Numbered from the stretch's first letter, positions 41,873-50,923 are shown. The stretch is 64,000 nt of DNA from an uncultured Prevotellaceae bacterium (GCA_947305005.1 CAMZCM010000014.1:1-64000); one strand, 5' to 3'. A program made the numbers and translations. Notes: generated by a model from the sequence alone, not told the origin.

Positions 41873-43969
41873 ATGCTCAGAAACGGTATTCAGAAATTTG
41901 CTTTGACAGCTGTCATGGCTATGATAGCGCTGACCTCGCAGGCCAGCGCTTTCGTTTTGCCGGCGCAGCAGTCGGTGACGTTGTCGATGAGCGACAAGGA
42001 GGCGGCTGTCGTGCGTACCGCTGTTAGCTTGTTGCAGTCTGACCTGCAGCGCGTGCTTTCAGCTGATTTGAAGCGCAGCGACGCCAAGGCGCAGATTATC
42101 GTTGGCACCTGGAATGGCGAAGGCCGTGAGCGTCTGTCCCAGACGGGTGTAGATCTCTCGTGGCTCGATCAGGCAGCGCAGGCTTTTATCCTACAGGTGA
42201 CGCCAAAGGGCAACCTCGTGATAGCCGGTAGCGATGCCTATGGAACGGCCTATGGCGTCATTGAGCTCACTCGTCTGCTGGGTGTTTCGCCTTGGGAGTG
42301 GTGGGCTGATGTCGATGTCGAGCCTAAGAAAGAGTTGCAGCTGGCTGAGGATTTTGTCAGCCGTCAGGCTCCCGATGTGGCCTTTCGTGGTATCTGTATC
42401 AGCGATGAGGACTGGGGCCTGATGCCCTGGTCTGCCACTAATTATGAGCCCAGCAATAAAGGGCAGGTCGGCCCTAAGACGACCCAGCGCATCTTCGAAC
42501 TGATGCTCCGTCTGCGCGCTAATCTCTATTGGCCCCCCTCGCGTCCCTGCACGCTACCCTTTGAGCAGACCAAGGGTTGTCGTGAGCTCTTGGCTCAGTA
42601 TGGTATCACGCTAGGCAAGAACGCGCAGGAACCCATCTCCATTGCCGGCTATCCCTCGCCCCTGATGTGCGTGGATGATGGCTTCGGTTATCTCACCCAT
42701 TTCCCCACTCCTGAAGAGGCTGGGATGGAACAGGGCTGTGGCGTTTACTACCATGCTTCCTACCTGGGCGCTCCACATGACTACCTCTGGTTGGGAACAG
42801 CCAGCCCGTTCCTGATGTTCCAGCAGCTCTACGAAGCTTCCCAACATGGCGCAGATCGTCTGTGGGTACTCGATGTGGGTGATATCAAACCTCTGGAATA
42901 TCAGATTTCTCTGTTCTCGGATATGGCGTGGGACTTGGAGAGTGTGCGCCAACTGACTGTCGGCACTCACTTGGAAGAGTTCTTTGCCCAGACCGTGGGA
43001 CGTGACGTGGCTCGTCTGTCTTCCATTTATATGAAGGAGTTTTATCATCTGGCCTTCCAGCGTAAGCCCGAGCACATGGCCGGTACGCGTGTGGATGAGC
43101 ATGATGACCTCGTGGATTGGACAAAGGTGCACGACCTGCCCTGGGGCGAGCAGAAGATCCGTCATCGCCTGGGACGCTACGACCTGATGCGTCGCAATGT
43201 CCTTTGGGTCGCCGACTCCGTGCGTCGCACCCATCCCCATCGCTACGATGCCTTCTTCGAACTCGTAGAATATCCAGCCCTCGCCGCTGTGGCCCAGAAC
43301 GAGAAATACCTCTGTGCTCAATTCGCCCGTCATGGCGTGAGCTATCTCTCCCGTGACAATGTCGATTCCACATGGATGCGCAGTGATATGGCGCATAACA
43401 AGGTGCAGGAACTCACTACCCGCTACAATGAACTTCGCAACGGCAAGTGGCGTGGCATGATGAGCTCCAATCCGCGTGAGCTACCTGTTTTCCAGGCCGT
43501 TCCACATGTGCAGCTCTCAGAGCCGTTGCCTGCTGATGTGGCCTCTGCAGCGACCTTCTATGGCGCTAGCTATGATGCATCTACCTTCTCCGGCAGTTCC
43601 ATTCTGGCTCCCGTGTTGGGCTTGGGCGCCAGCATCCGTGCGATGCCGCTTCCGCGTGAGCACAGCCTCACCTACAAATATAAGCACAGTTATATCCGTC
43701 AGCGTGTGGCAACGATAGAGATTCACTTGCTACCGACGCATCCCATCACGGAGTTCCAGCGTTTCACCGTTTCTCTGGATGGCACCGCTCCGCTCACCTA
43801 TTCCTATGACACAGAGGTGGGTAGCGACGAGTGGAAACAGAATGTCCTGCGCGGATATGCCAGTGTCGTCTGCCGTCTGACGGTTAACCAACCGATGGGT
43901 GAGCACACGCTTGTGGTGACAGCCCTCGATGACGGCGTCGTCATTGACGAAATCATTATTCGTCCATAA
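41873..43969 (+). CDS. GH115-like glycoside hydrolase
   Basis: Protein of 698 aa with a signal peptide (residues 1-26, SQASA). It follows the GH115 layout: an N-terminal domain with IVGTWNG and AGSDAYGTAYGVIELTRLLGVSPWEWWADV, then a catalytic region with LYWPPSRPC and GVYYHASYLGAPHDYLWLGT. Typical GH115 alpha-glucuronidases are longer (over 800 aa) and carry different residues around the RANLYWP segment, so activity or substrate may differ. It lies 11 bp after secG and 32 bp before ffh, an unexpected place for a sugar hydrolase. Confidence 0.75.
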   Translation: MLRNGIQKFALTAVMAMIALTSQASAFVLPAQQSVTLSMSDKEAAVVRTAVSLLQSDLQRVLSADLKRSDAKAQIIVGTWNGEGRERLSQTGVDLSWLDQAAQAFILQVTPKGNLVIAGSDAYGTAYGVIELTRLLGVSPWEWWADVDVEPKKELQLAEDFVSRQAPDVAFRGICISDEDWGLMPWSATNYEPSNKGQVGPKTTQRIFELMLRLRANLYWPPSRPCTLPFEQTKGCRELLAQYGITLGKNAQEPISIAGYPSPLMCVDDGFGYLTHFPTPEEAGMEQGCGVYYHASYLGAPHDYLWLGTASPFLMFQQLYEASQHGADRLWVLDVGDIKPLEYQISLFSDMAWDLESVRQLTVGTHLEEFFAQTVGRDVARLSSIYMKEFYHLAFQRKPEHMAGTRVDEHDDLVDWTKVHDLPWGEQKIRHRLGRYDLMRRNVLWVADSVRRTHPHRYDAFFELVEYPALAAVAQNEKYLCAQFARHGVSYLSRDNVDSTWMRSDMAHNKVQELTTRYNELRNGKWRGMMSSNPRELPVFQAVPHVQLSEPLPADVASAATFYGASYDASTFSGSSILAPVLGLGASIRAMPLPREHSLTYKYKHSYIRQRVATIEIHLLPTHPITEFQRFTVSLDGTAPLTYSYDTEVGSDEWKQNVLRGYASVVCRLTVNQPMGEHTLVVTALDDGVVIDEIIIRP

Positions 43970-44001
43970 TCATAAATTGTCAAATAGTCAAATCAACAAC
44001 C

Positions 44002-45327
44002 GTGTTTGAAAATTTATCCGAACGCCTTGAACGCTCTTTTAAGATTCTGAAGGGCGAAGGCAGAATCACAGAAATCAACGTCGCTGAGACTTTGAAGGAT
44101 GTGCGTCGTGCACTCCTCGATGCCGACGTTAACTATAAGGTTGCCAAGCAGTTCACCGACACCGTGAAGCAGAAGGCCTTGGGCCAGAATGTGCTCACAG
44201 CCGTGAAGCCGCAACAGATGATGGTCAAGATTGTGCATGACGAGCTGGCGCTGCTTATGGGCGGCGAGACGGCTGAGATCAATCTCAAGAGCCATCCAGC
44301 TGTCATCCTCATGGCGGGTCTCAATGGTGCCGGTAAGACCACTTTCGCTGGCAAGCTTGCCAATATGCTCAAGAACAAGCGCAACCGCAAGCCCCTGCTG
44401 GCCGCCTGCGACGTCTATCGTCCGGCTGCTGTGGAGCAGCTGCGTGTGCTGGGTGAACAGATAGGCGTGCCCGTGTATATGGAACTGGACAGCCAAGACC
44501 CTGTGCAAATAGCCTGCAATGCCATCATCGAGGCGAAGTCCAAGGGTTATGATACCGTCATCGTGGATACCGCCGGTCGTCTGGCTATCGATGAGAAGCT
44601 TATGCAGGAGATTGCAGCTATCAAGGCTGCCATCAACCCCGATGAGACTCTCTTCGTGGTGGATGCTATGACGGGTCAGGACGCTGTCAATACCGCTAAG
44701 GAATTCAATGACCGTCTGGACTACACGGGTGTGGTACTCACCAAGTTAGATGGTGATACCCGTGGTGGTGCTGCCCTTTCTATCCGCACCGTGGTCGATA
44801 AGCCCATCAAGTTCGTGGGTACGGGCGAGAAGATGGAGGCCATCGATCCCTTCCATCCTGCTCGTATGGCCGATCGCATCCTCGGTATGGGTGACATCGT
44901 CAGCCTCGTAGAGCGTGCACAGGAGCAGTTTGATGAGGAAGAGGCCAAGCGTTTGGAGAAGAAGATCCGCAAGAACCAGTTCGACTTCAACGACTTCTAC
45001 TCACAGATTCAGCAGATCAAGAAGATGGGTAACATCAAGGATCTGGCCAGTATGATTCCTGGGGTGGGGAAGGCCATGAAGGACATCGACATCGACGACG
45101 ATGCCTTCAAGAGTATCGAGGCCATCATCCTTTCCATGACGCCCAAAGAACGCACTCACCCTGAATGTCTCAACACCAGCCGCCGTCAGCGCATTGCTAA
45201 AGGCTCTGGCACCGACATTACCGCCGTCAACCGTCTTCTGAAGCAGTTCGACCAGACGCGTAAAATGATGAAGATGGTCACCGACCCCAAGATGGCCCAG
45301 ATGATGGCTAAAATGCCAAGGAGATAG
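44002..45327 (+). CDS. ffh: Signal recognition particle protein Ffh
   Basis: Protein of 441 aa, full length, with a GTG start. N domain, then the G domain ([55 protein letters not shown]), then the Met-rich M domain with [17 protein letters not shown] and [18 protein letters not shown]. It binds signal peptides and 4.5S RNA and delivers ribosomes to the membrane. The stop is followed two bases later by a reverse REP copy. Confidence 0.96.
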   Translation: MFENLSERLERSFKILKGEGRITEINVAETLKDVRRALLDADVNYKVAKQFTDTVKQKALGQNVLTAVKPQQMMVKIVHDELALLMGGETAEINLKSHPAVILMAGLNGAGKTTFAGKLANMLKNKRNRKPLLAACDVYRPAAVEQLRVLGEQIGVPVYMELDSQDPVQIACNAIIEAKSKGYDTVIVDTAGRLAIDEKLMQEIAAIKAAINPDETLFVVDAMTGQDAVNTAKEFNDRLDYTGVVLTKLDGDTRGGAALSIRTVVDKPIKFVGTGEKMEAIDPFHPARMADRILGMGDIVSLVERAQEQFDEEEAKRLEKKIRKNQFDFNDFYSQIQQIKKMGNIKDLASMIPGVGKAMKDIDIDDDAFKSIEAIILSMTPKERTHPECLNTSRRQRIAKGSGTDITAVNRLLKQFDQTRKMMKMVTDPKMAQMMAKMPRR

Positions 45328-45329
45328 AA

Positions 45330-45466
45330 GACTCTCCCCCCGCCCTCCCTATCAGGGAGGGAGTGGTCACCAAACAAATAAATATCATAAACAATATAGA
45401 AATGAGTGAAAAACAATCCTCAAAGGTAATTGCTCCCTCCCTGATAGGGAGGGCGGGGGGAGAGTC
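45330..45466. repeat. REP inverted pair at the ffh/folD junction
   Basis: Reverse copy 45330-45369 and forward copy 45420-45466 with a 50-bp AT-rich spacer in which the folD ATG lies. The forward copy differs at one position of 47 from the copy at 36711-36757. Both contain the perfect hairpin CCCTCCCT-GAT-AGGGAGGG. Confidence 0.9.
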
Positions 45467-46349
45467 TGGTACTTTCTCTTTAATCGACGGAAAAGCAACT
45501 GCCGCTACCATCAAGGCAGAAATCAAAGAAGAGGTTGAGCGTATCGTCGCCGCTGGCGGCAAGCGCCCCCATCTCGCAGCTGTCCTCGTAGGCCACGACG
45601 GCGGCTCTGAGACCTACGTAAAGAATAAGGTACTCGCGTGCGAGGCATGCGGTTTCCAGAGCACTCTGTTGCGCTTCGAGGATGATATCACCGAGGCCGA
45701 GCTGTTGGCTTGTGTAGATCGCCTGAACAACGATCCCGACGTGGACGGCTTCATCGTGCAGCTGCCCTTGCCTAAGCATATTGATGAGCAAAAGGTCATT
45801 GAGGCCATTGACTACCGCAAGGACGTGGATGGTTTCCATCCCATCAATGTCGGTCGTGTGGCCATCGGCCTGCCCGCCTTCATCAGCGCCACCCCCAAGG
45901 GCATCCTTGAGCTCCTGCGTCGTTATAATGTGGAGACCAAGGGTAAGAAGTGCGTCATCCTGGGCCGCTCGAACATCGTGGGTAAGCCCATGTCGCAGCT
46001 CATGATGCAGAAAGGTGTCGATGCTACCGTCACTGTCTGCCATAGCCGCTCCACCACGCTTAAGGAAGAGTGCCTGCAGGCTGACATCATCATCGCTGCC
46101 ATTGGTCAGCCCGCTTTCCTCAAGGGCGATATGGTGAAGCCCGGAGTCACCGTCATCGACGTAGGCACCACCCGCGTGCCTGATGCCATCCGCAAGAGCG
46201 GTTTCCGTTTGCAGGGTGATGTCGATTTCGATGCCGTTGCTCCGCTCGCCTCCAAGATCACGCCCGTTCCTGGTGGCGTTGGTCCCATGACCATCTGCAT
46301 GCTTATGCAGAACACCCTTGCTGCTGGCAAGCACGAGTACTACGACTAA
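45402..46349 (+). CDS. folD: FolD bifunctional methylene-THF dehydrogenase/cyclohydrolase
   Basis: Protein of 315 aa. The enzyme core starts at [15 protein letters not shown] (about residue 27) and includes [41 protein letters not shown], and [19 protein letters not shown], the complete family set. It is preceded by MSEKQS plus [16 protein letters not shown], encoded by the forward REP copy. No alternative start exists between repeat and core, so the REP peptide must be present in the protein or be the site of non-standard initiation. Makes 10-formyl-THF for purines and initiator tRNA. Confidence 0.95.
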   Translation: MSEKQSSKVIAPSLIGRAGGESGTFSLIDGKATAATIKAEIKEEVERIVAAGGKRPHLAAVLVGHDGGSETYVKNKVLACEACGFQSTLLRFEDDITEAELLACVDRLNNDPDVDGFIVQLPLPKHIDEQKVIEAIDYRKDVDGFHPINVGRVAIGLPAFISATPKGILELLRRYNVETKGKKCVILGRSNIVGKPMSQLMMQKGVDATVTVCHSRSTTLKEECLQADIIIAAIGQPAFLKGDMVKPGVTVIDVGTTRVPDAIRKSGFRLQGDVDFDAVAPLASKITPVPGGVGPMTICMLMQNTLAAGKHEYYD

Positions 46350-46433
46350 AGAATCTATAGTAGAAACTTATATTTCCAAAGCTGACTTAATACAGAACTT
46401 TTTTCTCCTCACAAACTTTTTCTGCAAAAGTTA

Positions 46434-46463
46434 TTGCATTCTCAGAATGTATTTGTACTTTTG
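46434..46463 (+). promoter_or_regulatory. Orphan promoter
   Basis: TTG (46434-46436), 19 bp, TACTTTTG (46456-46463). It leads into the barrel-protein remnant and no intact gene. Confidence 0.6.
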
Positions 46464-46648
46464 CCATCGGTGTTCAGCCTGGTATATCCCTGAATTTCAA
46501 CGAGCATCTTTCCTTTGTTACTAAATTAGGCACAACGGGTTACGGAACATCCAAATCAGATGAAAAAGGCTCTGTAAGAATGAATACATTCATGTTTGAA
46601 CTAACTTCATTGAAAGATATAGAGTTTGGCGTCTTCTATCATTTCTGA
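46457..46648 (+). pseudogene. 3' remnant of an outer-membrane beta-barrel gene
   Basis: An open frame without start codon reads AIGVQPGISLNFNEHLSFVT, then KLGTTGYGTSK, and ends MFELTSLKDIEFGVFYHF-stop: alternating hydrophobic strands with a terminal aromatic residue, as in barrel C-termini. An intact promoter abuts it directly, so the 5' part of the gene appears to have been removed by one deletion. The rest of the 46350-46707 gap holds nothing recognisable. Confidence 0.65.
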
Positions 46649-46670
46649 AGTAACTCAAAGCAGAAAAGAC

Positions 46671-46707
46671 AGCCCCGGGATTCCTCAAAATCTCGGGGCT
46701 TCTCTTT
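46671..46707. terminator. Terminator of the REP-transposase gene
   Basis: AGCCCCGGGA pairs with TCTCGGGGCT over a 10-nt loop. On the minus strand, where the gene ends at 46708, it is followed by GTCTTTTC; on plus by TCTCTTTTC. Confidence 0.7.
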
Positions 46708-47886
46708 TCACTTTCCTCCACTTATCTCCCATGCCAGTCCATTCAGTGCTTCGCACACAGTTCGGGTGATGGTGACGCGGTTGTTGCGGTGGGGGAAGGG
46801 AGAGAGGAGAAGGAGGCGGCCTTCGGCGCAGGCGCGGAAACGCTCGCCGCTGGGCTTGGACATGGGGTCAAGACCGTTGTCGAGCAGCACGATGAGTGGG
46901 AGGCCCTCATCGAAGGCAGCGCGCGTGATGGCTTTCTCGCCGGGACTGATGGCGGGGGAGACGAGGACGGCGCCCGCACGGGCAGCCGCCAGTAGCTGAG
47001 CTTTTTCCTGCTCCAGAAGGGCCGGGGCTATGCTACGGGAGATGCGCACGAGGAGTTTCTGCGGGGCTGAGAGGAGGGCGAGGTTACCAACTGCAGAGCA
47101 GATGGTACCGCAGACATTAACGCCCAGTTTCACACGCAGCAGCTCCGGTCGTGCCCGCTTCATGGCGAGGCGGAAGGGATTGTCGGCGAGGTAGCGCTTC
47201 CAATTCATAAACTCATCATAGGTCTTCAGCAGAAGGTCATTGTAGCCGAGGGCAAAGAGACGGGAGGAGGGAGGACGCTGCGGCAAAACCGCAGCCTGCG
47301 GCAGAACGGAGGGTGAGGAACCGGAGGGCGGCGGAGCCGCTGGCTGCAAGGAAACGGAAGGTGGGAAGCCGGAGGGTGGCGGAGCCGCTGGCTGCGGGGG
47401 AAGAGATGAGGGGACGGGGTTGTTGGGTGTAGGCTGTGGTTGCACTGCAGCTGTTTGTGGTTGCGCCGCAGCTGTTTCAGATAAGGCTTTCCACTTTCGC
47501 TCACATCCTTTCTTAAACCCCGCCATCACTTGCCCAAGATGAACGGGGAGGGTGTCGTGGACGAAGAGGATGCCGTGCAGATGATCGGGCATCATCTGAA
47601 TGGCCATGATCTCTATTTGTGGATAGTAGCGAGGGATGCCCTGCCACTCGGCTTGCACGGCAGCTCCTAAAGGAGAGAGCTCCATGTGGGGACGTTCTGT
47701 GCTACCCGCTGGTGCAAAAGGATTGCCCGTCACCCTCCCGAACAGCGGATGGCGGCCTTCTACCTCCATGGTGATCATATACATTCTGCGTCCATGATAG
47801 TCGTTGTGGTCATCGCGACGTTTCATGGATTCTTTCTTCTCACCGGCATAGCGCTTCTTTTCGGCTATTTGTTGTTGATTGAACAT
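46708..47886 (-). CDS. REP-associated HUH transposase (RAYT) fused to a DprA-like domain
   Basis: Protein of 392 aa. The start at 47886 (MFNQQQIAEKK) was chosen because the -7 box lies at 47915-47922. Residues 30-140 are a Y1/REP transposase domain: MYMITMEVEGRHPLFG, then MMPDHLHGILFV holding the HUH motif (His 102, His 104), then GQVMAGFKKGCERKW. A Pro/Ala/Ser linker (145-205) with a duplicated 16-residue unit follows. Residues 208-253 (ALGYNDLLLKTYDEF, RYLADNPFR) hold the candidate catalytic Tyr. Residues 254-392 read like the DprA Rossmann fold: VLVSPAISPGEKAITRAAFDEG, IVLLDNGLDP, FPHRNNRVTI. No IS ends are visible; it probably mobilises the REP copies. Confidence 0.8.
   Translation of the reverse strand: MFNQQQIAEKKRYAGEKKESMKRRDDHNDYHGRRMYMITMEVEGRHPLFGRVTGNPFAPAGSTERPHMELSPLGAAVQAEWQGIPRYYPQIEIMAIQMMPDHLHGILFVHDTLPVHLGQVMAGFKKGCERKWKALSETAAAQPQTAAVQPQPTPNNPVPSSLPPQPAAPPPSGFPPSVSLQPAAPPPSGSSPSVLPQAAVLPQRPPSSRLFALGYNDLLLKTYDEFMNWKRYLADNPFRLAMKRARPELLRVKLGVNVCGTICSAVGNLALLSAPQKLLVRISRSIAPALLEQEKAQLLAAARAGAVLVSPAISPGEKAITRAAFDEGLPLIVLLDNGLDPMSKPSGERFRACAEGRLLLLSPFPHRNNRVTITRTVCEALNGLAWEISGGK
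47321..47395 (-). repeat. 48-bp tandem duplication in the transposase linker
   Basis: Two 27-bp blocks (CCGGAGGG[C/T]GGCGGAGCC and CGCTGGCTGC) at 47321-47347 and 47369-47395, a period of 48 bp or 16 codons, encode LQPAAPPPSG twice. The frame is preserved, so linker length may vary between strains. Confidence 0.75.
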
Positions 47887-47914
47887 CTTGCTGATTTGTG
47901 CTTCAAAACCGTTG

Positions 47915-47922
47915 CAAAAATA
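47915..47922 (-). promoter_or_regulatory. -7 box TATTTTTG for the transposase gene
   Basis: Minus-strand TATTTTTG matches TAnnTTTG and excludes the first in-frame ATG (47925). No TTTG at the usual distance, so expression may be low. Confidence 0.5.
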
Positions 47923-47992
47923 CACAATCCTTTGTGCACGATGCCGCTTCTGGGAGAATTTTTGGTGCAGGAAAGAAAAAGTGGGGGCAAAG

Positions 47993-48024
47993 TTTGGCGG
48001 TTTAAGAAGAAAGCACTACCTTTG
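47993..48024 (+). promoter_or_regulatory. Full promoter of tRNA-His
   Basis: TTTG (47993-47996), 20 bp, TACCTTTG (48017-48024), about 42 nt before the mature 5' end. Confidence 0.8.
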
Positions 48025-48065
48025 CATCCGCAAAAGCCGATAAGGCCGGAGCAAAGCTCCAACAT

Positions 48066-48140
48066 GGTGCCTATAGTTCAGTTGGTTAGAGCGTCAGATT
48101 GTGGTTCTGAATGTCGTCGGTTCGAGTCCGACTAGGCACC
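48066..48140 (+). tRNA. tRNA-His (GTG)
   Basis: The cloverleaf is complete: acceptor GTGCCTA/TAGGCAC, D arm with AGTTCAGTTGGTTAGAGC, anticodon arm TCAGA-TTGTGGT-TCTGA with GTG at 48101-48103, and T arm GTCGG-TTCGAGT-CCGAC. The extra 5' G (48066) opposite discriminator C (48140) is the identity feature of tRNA-His. CCA is not encoded. Confidence 0.97.
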
Positions 48141-48148
48141 CAAAGGAT

Positions 48149-48182
48149 AATCCCTGCAAGCGTAAGCGAGCAGGGATTTAGT
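48149..48182 (+). terminator. Intrinsic terminator of tRNA-His
   Basis: AATCCCTGC/GCAGGGATT stem with a 12-nt loop, then TAGTGTTT. Confidence 0.7.
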
Positions 48183-48243
48183 GTTTCAGGGTCAAGGGTT
48201 TAAAAAAACGGGCCTTTTGTGTACAGGATTAAAGGAAATGTGG

Positions 48244-48251
48244 TATCTTTG
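48244..48251 (+). promoter_or_regulatory. -7 box TATCTTTG for the MscS channel gene
   Basis: TATCTTTG, 38 nt before the ATG at 48290. The nearest TTTG is 24 bp upstream, longer than the usual spacing. Confidence 0.55.
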
Positions 48252-48289
48252 CCGTGATTTAAAGCAAAAAAACTCATTTTTCCTCAAAT

Positions 48290-50923
48290 ATGATTCCTCA
48301 AATGCGTAAAATCATCTTTTTCTGGGTGGCGCTGATGGTTGCTATCCAACCGATGCAGGCTGTGTTGAAAGAACGGGATTTGGCACGAACACTGGGTGTG
48401 TTGCGTGCTGAATTGGCTGCAGATTATGAGAAACAGCAGATGTTTATGGCTCGCTATGAGCAGCAGGGCGCTGCCCAACACCAGCAGTTGGTGTGGTACA
48501 TGAACCAATGTGAGCAGATTGGCTTGATGCTGTACTCGCAGTCGCAGGACAATACGTTTGATATGGCTTATGCCTGTCAACAGGCTGTGAATCTGTATCG
48601 CTTGCTCGACAATAGGAGCGGACGCGCGCTGCCGTATGAGAAGATGACGATGCGGATGCGTCATGAGATAGACCGCTACGATGCGCTTATCGCCTCGTTG
48701 AAGAGTATGCCGCCTGTGGAGAAAGGTCACGAGGATGCACTTACCGAGAGCGACAGTATCCTGCTGAGTGCTATCGACTCATTGGAGGCGAAGATTGATA
48801 CCACGCAGGAAGTGACTGAAGGGATGATGCCAAGCCTGTTGGGCGAGGGCGTGGAGGAAGAGGAACACCCTGAGCCACTGTACCTGACCCGCGAACAGCG
48901 CAAGGACCGCAAGGAGTGTCTGGAATATGCCCAGACACTGCGCGACAATATGCAGACGTTTCTGGAGAGCCTGGAGGCCGAGAGCGCTTATTATAACAGC
49001 GTGCAGGAGAAGGTGAAGCAGCTGAACGACTTCGCACAGACGCGCTATAAGATGTTGCAGGACAATATCTTCAAGACGGGCGGCTCCAACTATTTTTCCA
49101 TCATCGGCGACTTCCCGCGTTACTACGGTATGGCCCAGCGCGCCGCCTTGCAGAAATATGCTCCCTTCAGCGAACAGGAGAGTGGCTTCTCGGAGTGGCG
49201 TGGAGTGCCTGTGTTGCTGATCAGCGTCTTCGTGATCTTCTATCTGCTACTGTCGTGGGGCGTGGCCTACATCGTGCTACGTTGGCTACTGCCCAAGCGC
49301 TGGCAGGGTGAGGAACTGAAGATCAAACGCCAGATGCTCACCAATGTCGTCGGAACGGGCCTGTTTGCAATTCTGGTGATGATTGTCCGCGCATCGGTTG
49401 ACCGTAACTTCATCCAGATGAGCACGGAGCTGATTATTAGTATGGCATGGCTGCTGGAGGTGATTTTCCTATCGCTGTATATCCGTCTGAAAGGTGTGTA
49501 TATGCTCCATGCTGTGCGTATCTATACGCCTCTGATGATTCTGGCATCACTCGTGATTCTGCTGCGCATCATCCTGATTCCCAATAGTGTGTTGGCTCTG
49601 TTCTTCCCGCCGTTGTTGCTGCTCTTCACGTGGTGGCAAATGCGGTCTGTGCGTCGTTATCGCGAGGGACTACCGATGCTGGATGCTGCCTATTCGCATA
49701 TCACGACCATTGTGATGGTGGTGTCGTGTGTGACGTCGTGGGTGGGCTATACGCTGCTGGCGGTGCAGATTCTGGTTTGGTGGACGTTCCAGTTGGCCGC
49801 CATCATGACTATCACTTGTTTCTATGACCTGATGGAGATGTTTGAGAACCGCTATATGCTCTCCAAACTGATGCCTGAGCTGAAGCAGAAGATTCGTAAT
49901 GACGAAGATGTCTCCGAAGAGGCGGAGCCCGTGCTGCACGCAATGGAGCAGGGTAAGTATATTACCACCACATGGTTCTACGATCTCGTGAATCGCACGA
50001 TTGTGCCCATTCTGGCGGTCGGCTCTATTCTGGTGAGCATCTATTGGGCATCAGAGATCTTCGAGATGACGAGCATCTGTGAGAAGGCCTTCTTCACGAA
50101 TTTCATCAATGTGCAGAACTTCATTCAGGTGTCGCTGTTCAAGGTTTGTCTGGTGGCTGCCTTGTGGTTCGTGTTCCGTTATCTTAACTACGCAATCCGC
50201 AGTTTCTATGTCTTCTTCCGCCAGCAATCCAGTTCCGACGAATCTCTAAACCTGACGCTGGCGAAGAATGTGATTGCCATTCTCTTATGGGGTTTGTATT
50301 TCATCATCACGCTCATCATCCTGAATGTGCCGAAGGACGGCATCAGCATCGTGACGGCAGGCCTTGCAACTGGTCTCGGTTTCGCTATGCAGGATCTCAT
50401 CGAGAATTTCTTCTACGGCTTGTCGCTGATGACGGGACGTCTGCGCGTAGGCGATTATATAGAATGTGACGGCATACGAGGAAAGGTGGAGAATATCACC
50501 TATCAGAGCACACAGATCCTGACGGGTGACGGCTGCGTGATTGCGTTCCTGAACAAGGCGCTGTTCAGCAAGAACTTTAAGAACATGACGCGCAACCACA
50601 ACTATGAGCTCGCGAAGATACCTGTCGGGGTGGCTTACGGAACCAATGTGGACGAAGTACGAACTATGCTCATCGAAGCCATAAAGCCTATCTGCGAGGG
50701 CACAGGTGCTGACGGTGAGCCTATCGTAGATCCGGAGCGCCCGATTACGGTCGTGTTCTCTGACTTCGGCGAGAGTAGCGTGGATTTGTTTGTGTGCATT
50801 TGGATGCTGGTGCAGGAAAAATATGCGTTGTCGGCTCGTGTCAAGGAGACGATTTACGATACGCTGAATAAGCACCACATAGAAATACCGTTCCCGCAGC
50901 GTGATGTGCATCTGGTGAAATGA
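48290..50923 (+). CDS. Large MscS-family mechanosensitive channel
   Basis: Protein of 877 aa (ATG at 48290, or 48302). Signal peptide to about residue 24, a mostly helical periplasmic domain (25-290; EYAQTLRDNMQTFLESLEAE), then about eleven membrane helices (305-640). The MscS core follows: GISIVTAGLATGLGFAMQDLIENFFYGLSLMTGRLRVGDYIEC, with the Gly/Ala-rich pore helix, and the cytoplasmic beta domain (GKVENITYQSTQILTGDG). It resembles MscK/MscM-type channels protecting against osmotic downshock. The next gene overlaps its stop (ATGA). Confidence 0.92.
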   Translation: MIPQMRKIIFFWVALMVAIQPMQAVLKERDLARTLGVLRAELAADYEKQQMFMARYEQQGAAQHQQLVWYMNQCEQIGLMLYSQSQDNTFDMAYACQQAVNLYRLLDNRSGRALPYEKMTMRMRHEIDRYDALIASLKSMPPVEKGHEDALTESDSILLSAIDSLEAKIDTTQEVTEGMMPSLLGEGVEEEEHPEPLYLTREQRKDRKECLEYAQTLRDNMQTFLESLEAESAYYNSVQEKVKQLNDFAQTRYKMLQDNIFKTGGSNYFSIIGDFPRYYGMAQRAALQKYAPFSEQESGFSEWRGVPVLLISVFVIFYLLLSWGVAYIVLRWLLPKRWQGEELKIKRQMLTNVVGTGLFAILVMIVRASVDRNFIQMSTELIISMAWLLEVIFLSLYIRLKGVYMLHAVRIYTPLMILASLVILLRIILIPNSVLALFFPPLLLLFTWWQMRSVRRYREGLPMLDAAYSHITTIVMVVSCVTSWVGYTLLAVQILVWWTFQLAAIMTITCFYDLMEMFENRYMLSKLMPELKQKIRNDEDVSEEAEPVLHAMEQGKYITTTWFYDLVNRTIVPILAVGSILVSIYWASEIFEMTSICEKAFFTNFINVQNFIQVSLFKVCLVAALWFVFRYLNYAIRSFYVFFRQQSSSDESLNLTLAKNVIAILLWGLYFIITLIILNVPKDGISIVTAGLATGLGFAMQDLIENFFYGLSLMTGRLRVGDYIECDGIRGKVENITYQSTQILTGDGCVIAFLNKALFSKNFKNMTRNHNYELAKIPVGVAYGTNVDEVRTMLIEAIKPICEGTGADGEPIVDPERPITVVFSDFGESSVDLFVCIWMLVQEKYALSARVKETIYDTLNKHHIEIPFPQRDVHLVK

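Noticed and set aside
48066-48140. tRNA-His as an integration (att) site
   Set aside because: No integrase gene and no second copy of the tRNA 3' end were found nearby.
48827-48860. Stretch of the MscS gene reading MPSLLGEGVEEE, similar to the REP peptide [12 protein letters not shown]
   Set aside because: The DNA lacks the CCCTCCCT/AGGGAGGG stem and flanking GAGAGTC, so the likeness may be chance.
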